Assembly (NCBI RefSeq): GCF_040869045.1
Contig: NC_090319.1
Span: 340,360,302-340,424,301, forward strand
From: Eurosta solidaginis
Taxonomy: Eukaryota; Arthropoda; Insecta; Diptera; Tephritidae
Reading direction: 5' to 3'
Length of the DNA stretch: 64,000 nt
A program made the translations under genes and the position numbers. Positions 44,470 to 56,849 of this stretch are shown piece after piece; the stretch's first letter is position 1, and each line of letters opens with the position of its first letter. Under the pieces are notes generated by a model, which was not told where the DNA came from, did no database searches, and saw only the letters and a program-made list of their open reading frames with translations.

Positions 44470-46355
44470 TTTCGGGCCTCAAAATATTCACATAAAGTTA
44501 CAATTAAGGAACAGGGTCAGCGGGCATTAGTTGTTTCCTAGAAAGGGACCTAGCACACAAGGGACTTATTTCACATTGTCTACGGACTTTATTTCCCCTT
44601 ACAAAGGGAACCTTTGTTTTACAAAATTTGTATAGAAATACTATGTTGTGGTCTCTCACATCAGTGTGAATCATCTTTGGTAGTTCCACTCCCCAAAATA
44701 TTATCTTCTTCGTAGCGTCAATTAGAAATATCCGGAAGGATGAGCCGTTTAAGGAAGTGGGAAAACGTCATTTTGCACAGAATTGAAGCTGATCACTTTT
44801 TCAGAGTCCTTGCGCGCAAGTTTCCACTGATCATCCTTAATGTGCCTAGACGATAACGATAATTAGTTTACAGACAAGCTGGGAATCCTATCGCCAGCAT
44901 CTGATCACCGTGAGGTGCCCCTGCTAGCGCCCGCCTGTCTTTGATTTAGTTCCGCTTTTTAAACCATACTAGAGTAAAAATCAACTGAAAGCTTGGACTT
45001 TTAAAAACTCACAATTTAATGATCGATTATTAAGCTTTTAAATAAACTTTTTATCCTTTACCATTTTTGTAACAATGTTTTGGTCGTCACTTCCTTTATA
45101 TGGATTTTCTTTTATGTATTCAAATGTATTTTGCATATCATTTGGACAAATCAAGCTTTTGCCATATTAACGCCACCAACACATACATTCAAGGTAATTT
45201 AAACTTATTGCTCATAATGGACTTTAGTAATTAAATGTGAATTTAAAAGGGGACAAAAAAATAAAATTTGTCCATTTGTTGCACGCGTGTGAAGGTAGCA
45301 ATTGCAATTACGCAAATTACAAAATCCTTGGCTAATAACCGGAATCACCTTTACAAGCTATCATCCGGCTACACAAGCACCAAAACACAAAAGCGACCAA
45401 CACAATACAATGAACAAATAATGGGGGAGAAGGAAAAATAATGTAGTCCAACGTTTTCCAGCGCTAACGTGCATTCCAAGTTTTTTTTTTTTAACTGACG
45501 AGGCATTTCGAGGAGCGTACTGTTAAGTTGAGCGAGTTTAAGCGGAAGCCAACCGTACCGAAATGACAAAGGCTACTGCCGGAGAGGCGGCAGATGCTCC
45601 GACAAAATGTCGAAGGCTTGCGTTTAAGTTGCATCAATGTTGCATTTGTTCGGTTTCTGGTTGTTTTGTTTGATGTAGGTCCGTTGGTCAAATGGTCAGG
45701 ATGTTAGAGAGATCAAAACAAAAGGTACAAAGGCCTTTGAGAGCAACAGGCGGCTACAAATTTGCTATGGTACTTTTGCTTTTGTTGTTGTTTTATATTA
45801 TGCTGCTATGTTGCTTTTGTTTTAAATTGAGTTTTCTGGTTCTTGATGTTTTTTCTTTAATGAAATCAGCAGATCTGACATAAAGATATGCTTGTTATAC
45901 CCAGTAGTGCTAGCATGCGGTCCCCACTTTGTTCAAGTAAAAGTCGCTTTTACTTTTCTACTTTTTTACGCAAAATTGTATATGACTACGGCTTCTTTCT
46001 TGATCTCAAAAATTTTGGAAAACAGTAAGTTGAGACTTCGAATTTATAAAAGTAAAAAGAATCAAGCTATGTAAACGTAATTTCTACGTTGAGGAAAAAT
46101 TTTTATTCTCAGAAACGCAGAATGGCTACAGCGTACAATTTGTAAAGGTGCTCATGCAATGGCTCCTTCCAGCTCCCAACAACACCACTTTGGCTCTGTA
46201 TGGCTCTTAACAACAAACAAATTAATGTTCATAGCACAAGATGCAACATGATTACAGCATGTTTTGAAATTCCAAGGAATTTTAAATTGAACTGGCGCCA
46301 GCATTTCACAAACTTAAACGAACGGTACGAAAATCGAACAACATTCATTCACTGT
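44470..46355. other. Long intron stretch, no gene recognised
   Basis: No frame with a recognisable domain, no TE end that I can place. Frames at 45369-45569 and 45692-45883 are low-complexity or accidental. Confidence 0.4.
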
Positions 46356-46359
46356 TGGC

Positions 46360-46660
46360 CGGCCTGCACCTGATGAGATACCGATGGCGAGTATCGAAGG
46401 AGGTATAATGATGAGCTGTATGAGCTTTACCCAGATATAACGATAGTGTAGCGAATAAAACCCGCTTTGCTGGCTAGGTCATGTTATGTGAATAGACGAA
46501 GGACGAAGTATTTCAGTCGACACCGCAGTTTGGAAGCAGAAGGGGTAGACCTCTACTGAGTTAGGAGAGGTAGGTGGAGGAAGACTTGACCTCCCTTGGT
46601 GCCACCAATTGGCGCCAGTTATGGCAAAACAGGGAAACATGAAATTATGATGATGATGAT
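46360..46660 (+). pseudogene. RTE-type non-LTR element tail
   Basis: The plus strand reads DGEYRRRYNDELYELY, then after a stop RIKPALLARSCYVNRRRT, a worn form of the RTE reverse transcriptase end (RRRYN-EL, RIK--RL-W-GH). It finishes with ATGATGATGATGATGAC near 46645, the trinucleotide tail typical of RTE elements. Confidence 0.7.
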
Positions 46661-47704
46661 GACTCTGCGTTTATTGTCATCACGACTGAATATTCTTTAG
46701 AACACCATTCATAAATCTATTCAGCTCCTCATCTCCATGTTTGAACATCGACATTGAGGGATGTTTTTTTATTTATTTTATTTATTCTATATGTATTTAT
46801 TATTTATTGTATAAGTAATGTATCTTTCGTCTTTAGGATCTAAATATTGTGTTCCTTATCTCCTAAGCTATGAAGAAATTAGGCGAATTGCTCCCTCCAT
46901 ACCTCTTTGGTTTTAAAACAATTTTTCATCAGCCGGTCTCTGTGGTTATTATTCGAAGGCTTTTCTCTTTCCTCGTCATTTTGCATTGATCTCCACGTAC
47001 AGAAGCGAACACAAAATTAGCAGTGGACATTTTTATCAAATTTCGTTTACTGTATTCTTTTTTTAATTTTTTATCACTAAAAAAAAACTCGTATGAATTT
47101 TGTTACTTAAACTATATGAACCAATTTCAAAACCGTTTTCGAAAAAACTCAAGCATTCGACGTAGTTTTACGAAAATCTTGAACCTTTTATTTAAAGTTT
47201 TCTGGGTTTTCATTTGAGTATGCAGTTTTGTAGCCAAATGTTGTTGTTGATATTGTAGCTATAAGGACTCTCCTCGAAGGCATTGGGGAGTGTTATCGAT
47301 CTTTATTGTCCTTTGTCGGATGAAGATCCGGTACGTTCCGGTACCAAGCACCATTAAGGCACCTGCCCGACCATCTCGAGAACGATTTAGTATGACCACA
47401 TGAAGCCTTCTAAGCCATACCGCCCTCCCAGCCACTGGATCTATGAGAAACTTAGGGTTGCCAGAGCAATCTCTTTCAATATGCAGATTTGTAGTCCAAC
47501 TAGTCCAACGAAATACCAGCTATAGGTCTCTCGAATTTCGTTTTAATTTTGGACACATTTTTTATCGAAGTGTTTCAGTGTAGCTTTCATATAAAAAATG
47601 AAGCTATGCGCTCTTCATATGGAAAAAAATATTTCAGATTGGCTTCAGTCAAAAAATTCAGTTTTTTTTTTAATAATACAAAATAAGAAGAATAATTAAA
47701 AGTA
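46661..47704 (+). repeat. AT-rich stretch with repeat C copy (47225-47465)
   Basis: The middle holds CGAAGGCATTGGGGAGTG, CCGGTACGTTCCGGTACC, AAGCACCATTAAGGCACC and CCCGACCATCTCGAGAACG, a well kept plus-strand copy of repeat C (minus copy at 16.9-17.3 kb). Around it are AT-rich bases similar to those near 55.6 kb. Confidence 0.55.
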
Positions 47705-47711
47705 AATAAAC

Positions 47712-49405
47712 AAGTAAGGAAGGCTAAGTTCGGGTGTAACCGAACATTATATACTCAGCTGCGAGCTTTGGCGACAAAATAAGGGAAAATCACATTGTAG
47801 GAAAATGAACCTAGGGTAAACCTAGAATGTGTTTGTGTGACATGGGTATCAAATGGAAGGTATTAAAGAGGAGTTTAAGAGGGAGTGGGCCATAGTGCTA
47901 TAGGTGGACGCCATTTAGGGATATCGCCAGAAAGGTGGACCAGGGCTGACTCTAGAATTTGTTTGTACGATATTGGTATCAAACGAAAGGTGTTAATGAG
48001 TATTTTAAAAGGGAGTGGGCCTTAGTTCTATGGGTGGACGCCTTTTCGAGATATCGCCATAAAGGTGGACCAGGGTGACTCTAGAATTTCTTTGTACGAT
48101 ATGGATATCAAAGGAAAGGTGTTAATGAGTATTTTAAAGGGTAGTAGGCCTTAGCTCCATAGGTGGACGGCTTTTCGAGATATCGCTATAAAGGTGGATC
48201 AGGGTGACTCTATAATGTGTTTGTATGATATGGGTATCATATTAAAGGTATTAATGAGGGTTTTAAAAGGGAGTGGTGGTAGTTGTATATGTGAAGGCAT
48301 TTTCGAGAGGTCGACCAAAATGTGGACCAGGGTGACCCAGAACATCATTTGTCGGGTACTGCTAATTTATTTGTATATGTAATACCACGAACAGTATTCC
48401 TGCCATGATTCCAAGGGCTTTTGATTTCGTCCTGCAGAACTTTTTCATTTTCTTCTATTTAATATGGTAAGTGTCCCATCCATTTTACAAAATTTTTTCT
48501 AAAGTTATATTTTGCGTCAATAAACCAATCCAATTACTATGTCACATCCCTTTTTTCGTATTTGGTATAGAAATATGGCATTTTTCGTAATTTTTGAAAT
48601 CGAAAAAGTGGGCGTGGTCATAGTCGGATTTCGGCCATTTTTTATGTCAATACAAAGTGAGCTCAGATAAGTACGTGAACTGAGTTTAGTAAAGATATAT
48701 CGATTTTTGCCCAAATTGTCGTGTTAACGGCCGAGCGGAAGGAGAGACAGTCGACTGTGTATAAAAACTGGGCGTGGCCTCAATCGAAGGGCGGCCTTTT
48801 TCACAGAAAACAGTTATCGTCCTAGAATCTAAGTCCCTATCAAACTTCACAAGGTTTGGTAAATTTTTGTTCGATTTATGGCATTAGAAGTATCCTAGAC
48901 AAATTAAATGAAAAAGGGTGGAGCCATGCCCATTTTGAAATTTTCTTTTATTTTTGTATTGTGTTGCACCACATCATTACTGGAGTTGAATGTTGACATA
49001 ATTTACTTATATATTGTAAAGATATTAAATTTTTTGTTAAAATTTGAATTTAAAAGTTTTTTATTAAAGTGGGCGTGGTCGTTCTCTGATTGCGCTAATT
49101 TTTATTAAGCATACATATAGTAATAGGAGTAACGTTCCTGCCAAATTGTAGTAATAGAAAAGAAATTAAAAAAAAATTATTAGAAATTAGCGTTTTTACA
49201 ACCCCCTTTTAAAACCAAGGCATCACTGTGATAAATTTGCATGTCGTAAACATAGTTGTTTGGGTTTTTTATTCAACCGTTTTAAAAAATGAAGGTATCA
49301 CTGTGACACAATAAGCGATTTTTAAATCGACACGCCCTACTGTACCAACAACCGTTATCCAATTAAAGTTATTATGCTATGTGAGCTCTGCTCAACTTAG
49401 TATAA
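47712..49405 (+). mobile_element. Family A repeat copy with short tandem array and MITE piece
   Basis: It starts GGCTAAGTTCGGGTGTAACC with TATACTCAGCTG and ends GTGAGCTCTGCTCAAC. The 130 bp unit is present in about four copies (TCTAGAATTT near 47951 and 48081). At 49148-49345 the body is replaced by the interior and right end of the 10.2 kb MITE (ACAACCCCCTTTTAAAACC, AAATCGACACGCCCTA). Confidence 0.75.
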
Positions 49406-49407
49406 TA

Positions 49408-49622
49408 AATGTAAGGCGTGGTAACCTCAGAAGAGATTTTGTTCCGAGCTTCTCTTCCAATTTGCGTCGTGCTCCGAACGGCATCTGCAAGGCAGATGAG
49501 TTTTCACTGAGAGCTTTTCATGGCAGAAATACACTCGGAGTTGAAATTGCTTTGGCCGGGGTGTGAACCCAGGATCTTCGGTGCGGTAGGCGGAGCACGC
49601 TACCATCACACCACGGCGGCCG
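49408..49622 (-). mobile_element. SINE with tRNA-like head, nearly complete
   Basis: Read on the minus strand it starts GGCGGCCGTGGTGTGATGG, with an A box-like TGATGGTAGCGTGCTCCG and a B box-like GGGTTCACACCCC, the layout of a tRNA-derived pol III promoter. Behind it comes the family body (CTCATCTGCCTTGCAGATGC, GAAGAGAAGCTCGGAAC). It is the reference for the headless copies elsewhere in the window. Confidence 0.78.
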
Positions 49623-49934
49623 CCGAAATAAGAAGAAGAAGAATTAAATTGACGAAAAAGAATTAAATTGACGAAATTTGATAAAAATTTATTGACCGAG
49701 ATGCTGCTTTAAAAAGTAAAAATGCAATCATTTTATAAACTTTTTAAAACCACTACTGGGTATAATGTTTAACTATATGGCTGGAGCTTAATCTTTCTTT
49801 CTTTTTTATCGTATTCTTTTATATAGTCGATGTTGTTCTATAGCTGTACCACAAAAGCAATGGAGCAACATCGACATGTGCTATAGGATCTATGTAAGCA
49901 TTTAAGTGTGAATCAAGTAAAATGGTAAACTCAC

Positions 49935-50093
49935 CTTGGGGTTAAGTACGGTGCACTTGGTTGGCAAGCCCATGTAGCATTGTGCCTTAATTAGTGTATT
50001 TATAACGACAGTCTTGCCACCACCTGTTGGACCAACAATCATGGTCGAATGTCGGGTCATCATGGTCTCGTACATTTGCACTACTTTATCCTC
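49935..50093 (-). CDS. DNAH10: Dynein heavy chain exon C: AAA2 P-loop
   Basis: A 53-codon exon, phase 0, beginning EDKVVQMYETMMTRH after acceptor CAATGCAG and ending TVLNPK before donor GTGAG. It carries the AAA2 Walker A motif GPTGGGKT at exon residues 21-28, followed by VVINTLIKAQCYMGLPTK. AAA2 in axonemal dyneins binds nucleotide, thought to be structural, and the GPTGGGK form with DKVVQMYETM in front is diagnostic for this module. The motif is intact. The exon lies between the 13.0 kb intron and the 6.3 kb intron that holds the CR1-like element. Confidence 0.95.
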
Positions 50094-51170
50094 CTGCATT
50101 GAGACATCACAAACATCAAGTGAATACCATTAAAGATCCAGTAGTTCGGTTGAGTAGGTTAACATAAATTTCATACAAATTTAAAAAGTGTGGTGTTGAC
50201 CAGTTGATGAGTTGTGAATAGACGTTGCAGATGAGTGATGATAAGAGGTTTTTTGTTTGCATTTGGAATGTAGAAAAATGAAATAAAATGAAAGAAAAAG
50301 AAAATTAGTCTGTGATAAAGTATGCTTTACAAATTTTAACACTAAAATTGCAGTGGAAATTTTCAACAAATTAACTTACATATTTTGTTTTTATACCTTT
50401 CATGAACATGAAATGGTATATTAACTTTGGTCCGATGGTTGTAACGTTGAGAAATATAGAAGATAGACTCACCGTTAAGTATACCGAATTTGTCAGGGCG
50501 ACGACCTGAGTTGATATAGTCATGTCCGTCTGTCCGTCCGTCTGTCTGTTTGAACGCAAACTAGTCCCTCAAATTTTGAGATATCTCAATGAAATTTGGC
50601 ACAAGGATGTATTTTTGTATTATATTGACATTTGTCGGATCCGGTGGGATCGGACCACTATAACATATATCTCCCATATAACCGATCGTTCAGATAAGAC
50701 GATTTTGGTTATTCCCGCCGCAATTTAGAAAGTATAAACGTGAAACTCGGTGACATATATTCTAATATATCATAGAAGATATCCTGAAGAAATCATTTTT
50801 ATTGGAGCTATATATAGTATATATCCCATACAACCGATCGTTCAGATAGAAAGATTTTTGGCCATTTCTCCCTTAGTTTCCAATATAAAAACGTGAAATT
50901 TGGTGATATATATTCCAATATATCATGGAAGATTTCCAGTAAAAATCATTTCGATCGGAGCTATTAAAGGTGTTAACAATGCTAAGAGAGTAGACGTGTT
51001 CTTACTTCGCTGCAATAAAATACATTTAGAAACAGATATACGTCATTTTAATTATTTAAATTACGAGGTAGTTCTTAGTTAATCCATTTGCAACCAGTTT
51101 GTGGAATCCGTTTTTGTCATATTTTGCTTGCTTTTGAAATACGTAAATAAATTTAATATAAATTCACAAT

Positions 51171-51999
51171 ATGGCTCAAAGACCAAAGACTAAAACTACT
51201 CGGCAAACAGCGGCGGCATCTTCCCCACTTCTCACTCCAACGTTTGCTAAAATCTTCAGCAATTGAGAGTCCACCGCCAATTTCGAGTGAGATTTCGCGC
51301 ATAGAGGCAAAAATCATTCTGTGGAAAGAGAGCATCGTGGAACATCTAAAAGAGTCAGAGGAGCGAGTTTTGCAGAGAGTTGGTGAGTTGGCAGCGGAGA
51401 TAGCAAATTTAAAAATCAATTATAGCAAAATGGAAAAAAGGGTTGAGTTGGCTGAAAGTGAATGTAGACAGCTTAGATCAGATGTAATTTCTTTAAAAAG
51501 CCAGCTCAGTGAATGCCAAAATAATGCGGTGCTGTCTGATTTATTGTTAAGTGGGGTCCCCCAAACGCCAAATGAGGATTTGTCTGGAGTATTTCAGAGC
51601 ATATGTCGCACGGTTCAAATAAGCGTGCCAACAATACGTGATGTTTTTCGAATTAAAAGGAGCAAAAATGGCAACTCACCCATAATAATAAAGCTCAATT
51701 CGCCTACCGAACGCTCTTTGCTTTTAAGAGCAATTGCGAATTTTTGTAAAACAAACAAAAGGCCATTGACACTCAGTGATATTGGGCATAGTGGAAATGG
51801 CAAAATATTTGTCCATGAGTGCCTTACGAAGAATAACCGCGAGATATTACAGTATGCATTGCAACTGAAAAAACAGAAGCGAATCACTGCTGTTTTCTCA
51901 ATTCGTGGATGTATGTATGTCCGCGCTAGTCAACAAAGCGAAGCGCAGAAAATTAATGACAGAGAGAGCGCTGATAAAATTGCAGCAGTCAGCACATAG
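51171..51999 (+). pseudogene. CR1-like ORF1 (nucleic-acid chaperone type)
   Basis: An ATG at 51171 opens a basic start (MAQRPKTKTTRQTAAASS) that stops after 31 codons. The rest is in the next frame from about 51244: a coiled coil (ERVLQRVGELAAEIANLKIN, KMEKRVELAESECRQLRSDV), an RRM-like middle (LSDLLLSGVPQ, VRDVFRIKR-like block) and an end with GKIFVHECLTKNNREILQYA and the GCMYVR motif. This layout is that of ORF1 proteins of many insect CR1-type elements, which bind element RNA as trimers. Confidence 0.8.
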
Positions 52000-52180
52000 A
52001 AAAGTACTCAACCATAAACATATGATAAACATGACTTACTCATTATTGATTTTTTGTTTATTCTCAATTTTTATTACTTCTTTTTTTATGGTGTTTATTT
52101 CCCTAACTTTACTCTTTATGTTCTCAATATTTCTAATTGATTTTTACAGCTTACTTAAAATCATCCAGCTTGTTTATTTT

Positions 52181-53178
52181 GATTATGGATAAATTGACCA
52201 ATGATTGTGCTGACAGTGGGCATGTAAAGTTCATACTGAGTCAAATTTCAAAAGAACATGCATTTAATTTATGTCGCCTAAATACACGTAGTCTTACGGT
52301 TGAAAAATTAGATTATCTTTCTTATGTATTTGCTGAGCAAAATATTGATTTAATTTGCATCACTGAGACTTGGTTTAGATGCAGTGTTGATGATCGGTCA
52401 TACGCGATTAATGACTATGCATTACTGCGAAATGACAGAAAAGGCAATATTCGTGGTGGTGGAGTTGCAATTTATTGCAGAGGTTTTAAACCCAAAGATA
52501 GTTTATTGTTCAGATGACGCAAGTGTGGTTGAATATATTTTCATTGAAATAGGTGACTCACGAACAAACTGCTTCGTAGCGTGTATTTATAACCCGAGTA
52601 GGACTAACGATTTGGAAGATTTATTTAAGAAAATTTCTGAATTTACAGTTAAATACCAACATGTTGTCATCTGCGGAGATCTTAATGTTGATCTTCTTAT
52701 TAACGATTCCCGTAGTAGAAGCATTCTTGGTAATTTTCAGGCTTATGAGTTGAACATTGTTAACCAGTTCGCGACACGCTTTGCGCCAAATAGTAAACCT
52801 AGCATGCTAGATCTTATATGCGTTAACAATACTAAGTTTGTAAACCATGTTGACCAAATTCCTATGGAGGGTATCTCTGACCATGAAATGATTTTCCTAT
52901 CCTATGGTTTAAAATTTAATGCGATAGAGCACGACATAGAATTGACGTACAGGGATTTTAATGGCATAGTGATAGAAGCATTAAATGAAGAGGCCTCTCG
53001 TCTGGACTGGAGTGGATGTTTTTCATTTTCTCAGTTAGATGAAAAGTTGAAATATTTTAGTAATCTGGTCCACTACCTCTTCAGTAGATTTGTACCTCTT
53101 AAAACCATTAGAGTTCGAAGTAATAAGAAACCATGGTTTACAAGAGAAATTTTAAATCTTATAAAAAAAACGGGGTAG
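52181..53178 (+). pseudogene. CR1-like ORF2: APE endonuclease
   Basis: Endonuclease blocks are spread over two frames that overlap at 52384-52517: LCRLNTRSLTVEKLDYLSYV (Asn), LICITETWF (Glu), GGGVAIYCRGF, then HVVICGDLNVDLLIND (Asp-Asn), SMLDLICVNN and GISDHEMIFLSYG (Asp-His). All catalytic motifs are still there; only the frame is lost near 52490. A slip in the A run at 53162-53171 ends it. Confidence 0.85.
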
Positions 53179-53199
53179 AGCATACAGGGAATGGAAGAT

Positions 53200-55017
53200 A
53201 TCTCAGAGTAAAAACCACTGGGAAGTTTACCGCCGTTTGCGTAACCAAGCTACCCTGTGCATTCGGAATGCCAAGATAGCATACCTAAACACAAAATTTA
53301 ATAATAATTTGCCCCCTAAAACGCTTTGGCAAAATCTTCGCTCGTTGGGAATATCTAATAACAGTAAAATTCAATGTAATTTTGATCCAAATGAAATGAA
53401 CCAACATTTTTTGGGCAGTAGTTCTGATGGTAATACTAATGATAGTATCGATAATATGTCTTTCAGTGTAGGCAGTACACCAAATATCAATCGCTTCGAT
53501 TTCTCAGTGGTTACAGAGGCTGAAGTGTTAAACGCTATATTTGCTATTAAGTCGAATGCTGTAGGAATCGATGGAATTAGCATACGATTTATCAAACTGA
53601 TCCTTCCTGTTGTTATCTCTCCGCTTACTCACATTTTTAATTTTTCTGTAACTAGCAGTAGTTTTCCTAGTCAATGGAAAATAGCCAATGTTGTCCCGGT
53701 CCCCAAAACTAAGTCTCCGAGCTCCTGCAATGAGTTTAGACTGATAAGTCTGTTGCCCTCTTTATCGAAGGTATATGAGAAGTTATTGACAACGCAAATA
53801 ACTGAACATATAACTACGAATAACTTGCTATCGGACGTCCAGTCGGGATTCAGAGGGCACAGCTGTGCGTCATCCGTGTTAAAGATTCTTGAAGATATAC
53901 GTCCAGCCTATGACAATAATGAACTTACTGTGTTAGTACTACTGGATTTCTCCAAAGCGTTTGATACGGTTGATTTCAAAATACTTCTTTTCAAGCTCGA
54001 AGCCAGCTATAATTTCAGCCCTTTTGCAATCAAGTTAATGCGAAGTTATCTCCTCGAGCGATTTCAACAGGTTCAATGCGATAACCAGGTCTCTAGTCTA
54101 AAACCAATCACATCTGGTGTTCCACAGGGATCGATCCTAGGACCATTATTGTTTACACTCTTCATCAATGACATAGTTACTTGTTGCCACAATGCCTCCA
54201 TACATTTATATGCAGACGATACCCAATTATACATGTCTCGACCTATCGGTCTTTCCGAAGACTTATTTGCTAGACTGAATGAAGACTTAAGACGTATAGC
54301 AAACTGGGATAACCTAAATAAACTATCTCTCAATGCAGCTAAATCTAAGGCGATTACGATAGCAAATACATCAAATGACGTAAACAACTTTCCTGATATT
54401 ATTCTCAATGGAGATAAAATTATTTTTCATAATGTGGTAACTAATTTAGGTTATAAAATCAACTCCAACTGACTTGTGTTGACCATATCAACCTTGTGGT
54501 GAGGAAGATATATAATACCTTGCGTAATTTATACAGAACTGCCTATTTGTTACCACGAGACGCTAAGATGAAACTGGTCAAAGCTCTAATATTACCTCAA
54601 GTCTCTTATGGTGAACTAGTATACGGTAACCTGGACTCAATGTCACTCAACAAATTGCAGCTGGCCTTTAACAATGTTGCCCGGTTTGTTTTTTCTAAAA
54701 AGAAATTTGATCACATATCTTCTTAAGCAATGCAGATTCTTGGATTCGATATCTATAATTTCCTAAAAATGCGAAATCTCTGTTTTTTGCATAAGCTAAT
54801 ACACTCACAAAAGCCGCCTTACTTATTTAACAAACTAAGTTTCTGCCAATCTACACGGACTTTGAATCTAGTAGTCCCGAATTTTAAGTACACAACGTCA
54901 TCCAGAATGTTCTTTGTCAGTACAATCCGTCTATGGAACTCACTCCCATACGCAACAAAAGCTATTAGGAAAGCAGGATGTTTTAAGCAGGCAGTATTAT
55001 CTTTTCTCAACTCTTAA
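53200..55017 (+). pseudogene. CR1-like ORF2: reverse transcriptase
   Basis: RT blocks in order: IKSNAVGIDGISIRFIKL, WKIANVVPVPK, FRLISLLPSLSKVYEKLL, LSDVQSGFRGHSCASS, LLDFSKAFDTVD (first Asp), TSGVPQGSILGPLLFTLF and HLYADDTQLYMSRP (catalytic Asp pair). Open from 53237 to 54472, then shifted; the end, with KALILPQVSYGELVYG and IRLWNSLPYATKAIRKAGCF, is in another frame and cut by a TAA at 54724. Apart from these breaks the protein is well kept. Confidence 0.87.
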
Positions 55018-55529
55018 CCTACCTTTTAATTATATATCTTTATCCTTGTCACAAAAATTTTGAACTGAGGATGTTTAATTGTTAAAGAATAAGTTTATTT
55101 TATTATATTTTTAACTCTTGTATTTGCGTTATATTATATTAGATTATATTATATTATATTATATTATATTATATTATATTACTCTACTTTTATTTTTGAT
55201 AATGTGATACGATTGATGTACTATCTAAAAGACTATGTCTTACTTGTACAAAAACTCAAATAAATAAATGAAATAAATGAAATGAAATGAAATATATATC
55301 CCATGCAACCGATTGTTCAGATAAGGAGGTTTTTTCCAATTTTTTTATTTTATACTTATCTTAAAAATCGTTTAGGTATGTACATCTGTTCACTATATAT
55401 TTCTTATCTTTTACATCCGATTATTTGGAGATTACGAAAGGGATAAGATTATTGTTCAGCCCCATTCATGTAAGGTATGAAGTATTCGGCACAGCCGTAA
55501 ACAGTCCGGTCCTTACTTGTTTTGTTTAT

Positions 55530-56385
55530 TTCCCTTTTGTTAAAAACAAATTTATCTGAATTTAATTTCGAAACTTCCAGAAAATTTTACGCAAATTTTG
55601 AGCTTTTTATTTAAAGTTTTCTGAATTTTTTGAGTTTGCAGTTTTGTAGCACAATCAAATTTAGTCTAACAAAGTACGAGATCTAGGTCTATATAAATTC
55701 GCATTGATTACTATGAGACTCAAAAAATTTAGAGAAGTCCACATAAAAAGTTGGAAATTTTAGTAAAACATTCTCGAATGTTTTTCGAGAAAGTTTTAGA
55801 ATTGGCACACCGTTACAAAATTTATAGAAGTTTTTTCTTAAAATAAAGACAAGTAGAACTTTAATGACGAAATTTGTTAAAAATAGGCACTGACGCTATT
55901 TTTCTGTTCGCTGCTGTTTGTGCCTAAAACTGCTTAAAACGTCTTTGAATCTCACCCTCTCTTGTATTCATGTCAAAGTGTCAACTATCCGTTATGTCTA
56001 AATCGTGTAGCTCGAAGCGGACAACCGCTTTTAACGGCTTTATGCAAACAGATAAAAGCTAAGTTTGTAGCAAAGCAACAAAAATATAGCCATAAGAAAG
56101 ACTTCTTCCAGCCACGACTAAAATTTCGTGCAACTTCTTTGCATTTAACTTATAACTCTTAATTTTTTTGTTGAGCATTTTGCTTTATTTGAAAAGCACT
56201 TTTAAGGACTACAAAAATTGTTGTTGAATGTGGTCTAGCAAACACCACAAGACGGTATGAACTGTCAAAATATTAACATTATAAAGACTTTCAGAATGTC
56301 AGTCACTTCAAAGAAATTCTTTGAATTCAACAAAAAAAAAATTGATTGGGGTCTGTTGTTTGCTTTTGTTTGATTGTTTACTTAC
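55530..56385. other. Intron stretch next to exon B, nothing recognised
   Basis: AT-rich; partly similar to 47.1-47.6 kb (TTATTTAAAGTTTTCTG and GCAGTTTTGTAGC). No coding signal before the donor of exon B. Confidence 0.45.
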
Positions 56386-56490
56386 CTGATCCGCTAGCAG
56401 CACATAACCGTCTGTAGTGAGAGTTTGTCGCACGGCAGCATTAAAGTCAGGATAACCAATACGAGGACAATCAATTCCAGGAAACAAGTC
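56386..56490 (-). CDS. DNAH10: Dynein heavy chain exon B: AAA1-AAA2 linker
   Basis: A 35-codon exon, phase 0 on both sides, with acceptor TTTTAG and donor GTAAG. It encodes DLFPGIDCPRIGYPDF followed by NAAVRQTLTTDGYVLLADQ. The DLFPGI motif follows FLGLI in essentially every axonemal dynein heavy chain, so this exon fits exactly behind exon A. It is the lead-in to the AAA2 module, just before the Walker A exon. It was found by translating the minus strand, being shorter than the usual open-frame cutoff. Confidence 0.93.
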
Positions 56491-56849
56491 CTAAAATTGA
56501 AAATAAAGGTATTTATTTAATTTAATATTTACAAAACTAAAACACAGAACAATCTAAGGAACTTAAATTTTGTTATTGAGGAAAGTAAATTGAGTTTTTC
56601 CAAAAGAGCCTCAGCCAAGAGCAACCCAGTAAAGCTACCGTTTGGGTTAAATTTATATAACGATCCCAAGTGGAAGGAAAATTACCGAACGTCGCGTGAC
56701 AATTGGAAAATAAGGAGTGAGTGCCAAATACTCGTGAAGTTCGGTGTGTAAAAGAGGTGTACGTCTGGAAATATTATTTTTTTTAATTAACTATGTAGAG
56801 CTCACACAGAGATGAAATTAAACCACAATAAAGGTAGCTTTATCAGAAA

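Larger units (their letters stand above)
50967..55290 (+). mobile_element. CR1-like non-LTR retrotransposon, near full length, dead
   Basis: ORF1 and ORF2 are both present with all domains, and the element ends in an (ATTAT)n and (AAATG)n tail at 55130-55290. It has about five disabling changes: frameshifts near 51250, 52490, 53170 and 54470 and a stop at 54724. The box YADDTQLY and SGVPQGSILGPLLF place it near CR1/L2. Length is about 4.3 kb. Confidence 0.85.
50393..55478 (-). mobile_element. Family B repeat split by a CR1-like insertion
   Basis: The left part (50393-50966) starts ATACCTTTCATGAA; the right part (about 55291-55478) ends TTCATGTAAGGTAT. Both hold CCCATACAACCGATCGTTCAG or its near copy. 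The gap between them is the CR1-like element, so the repeat was already in the intron when that arrived. Confidence 0.75.

Noticed and set aside
49560..49622. tRNA-like sequence that could be read as a tRNA gene
   Set aside because: Has A and B box-like words but no full cloverleaf that I can fold, and is joined to a dispersed SINE body.
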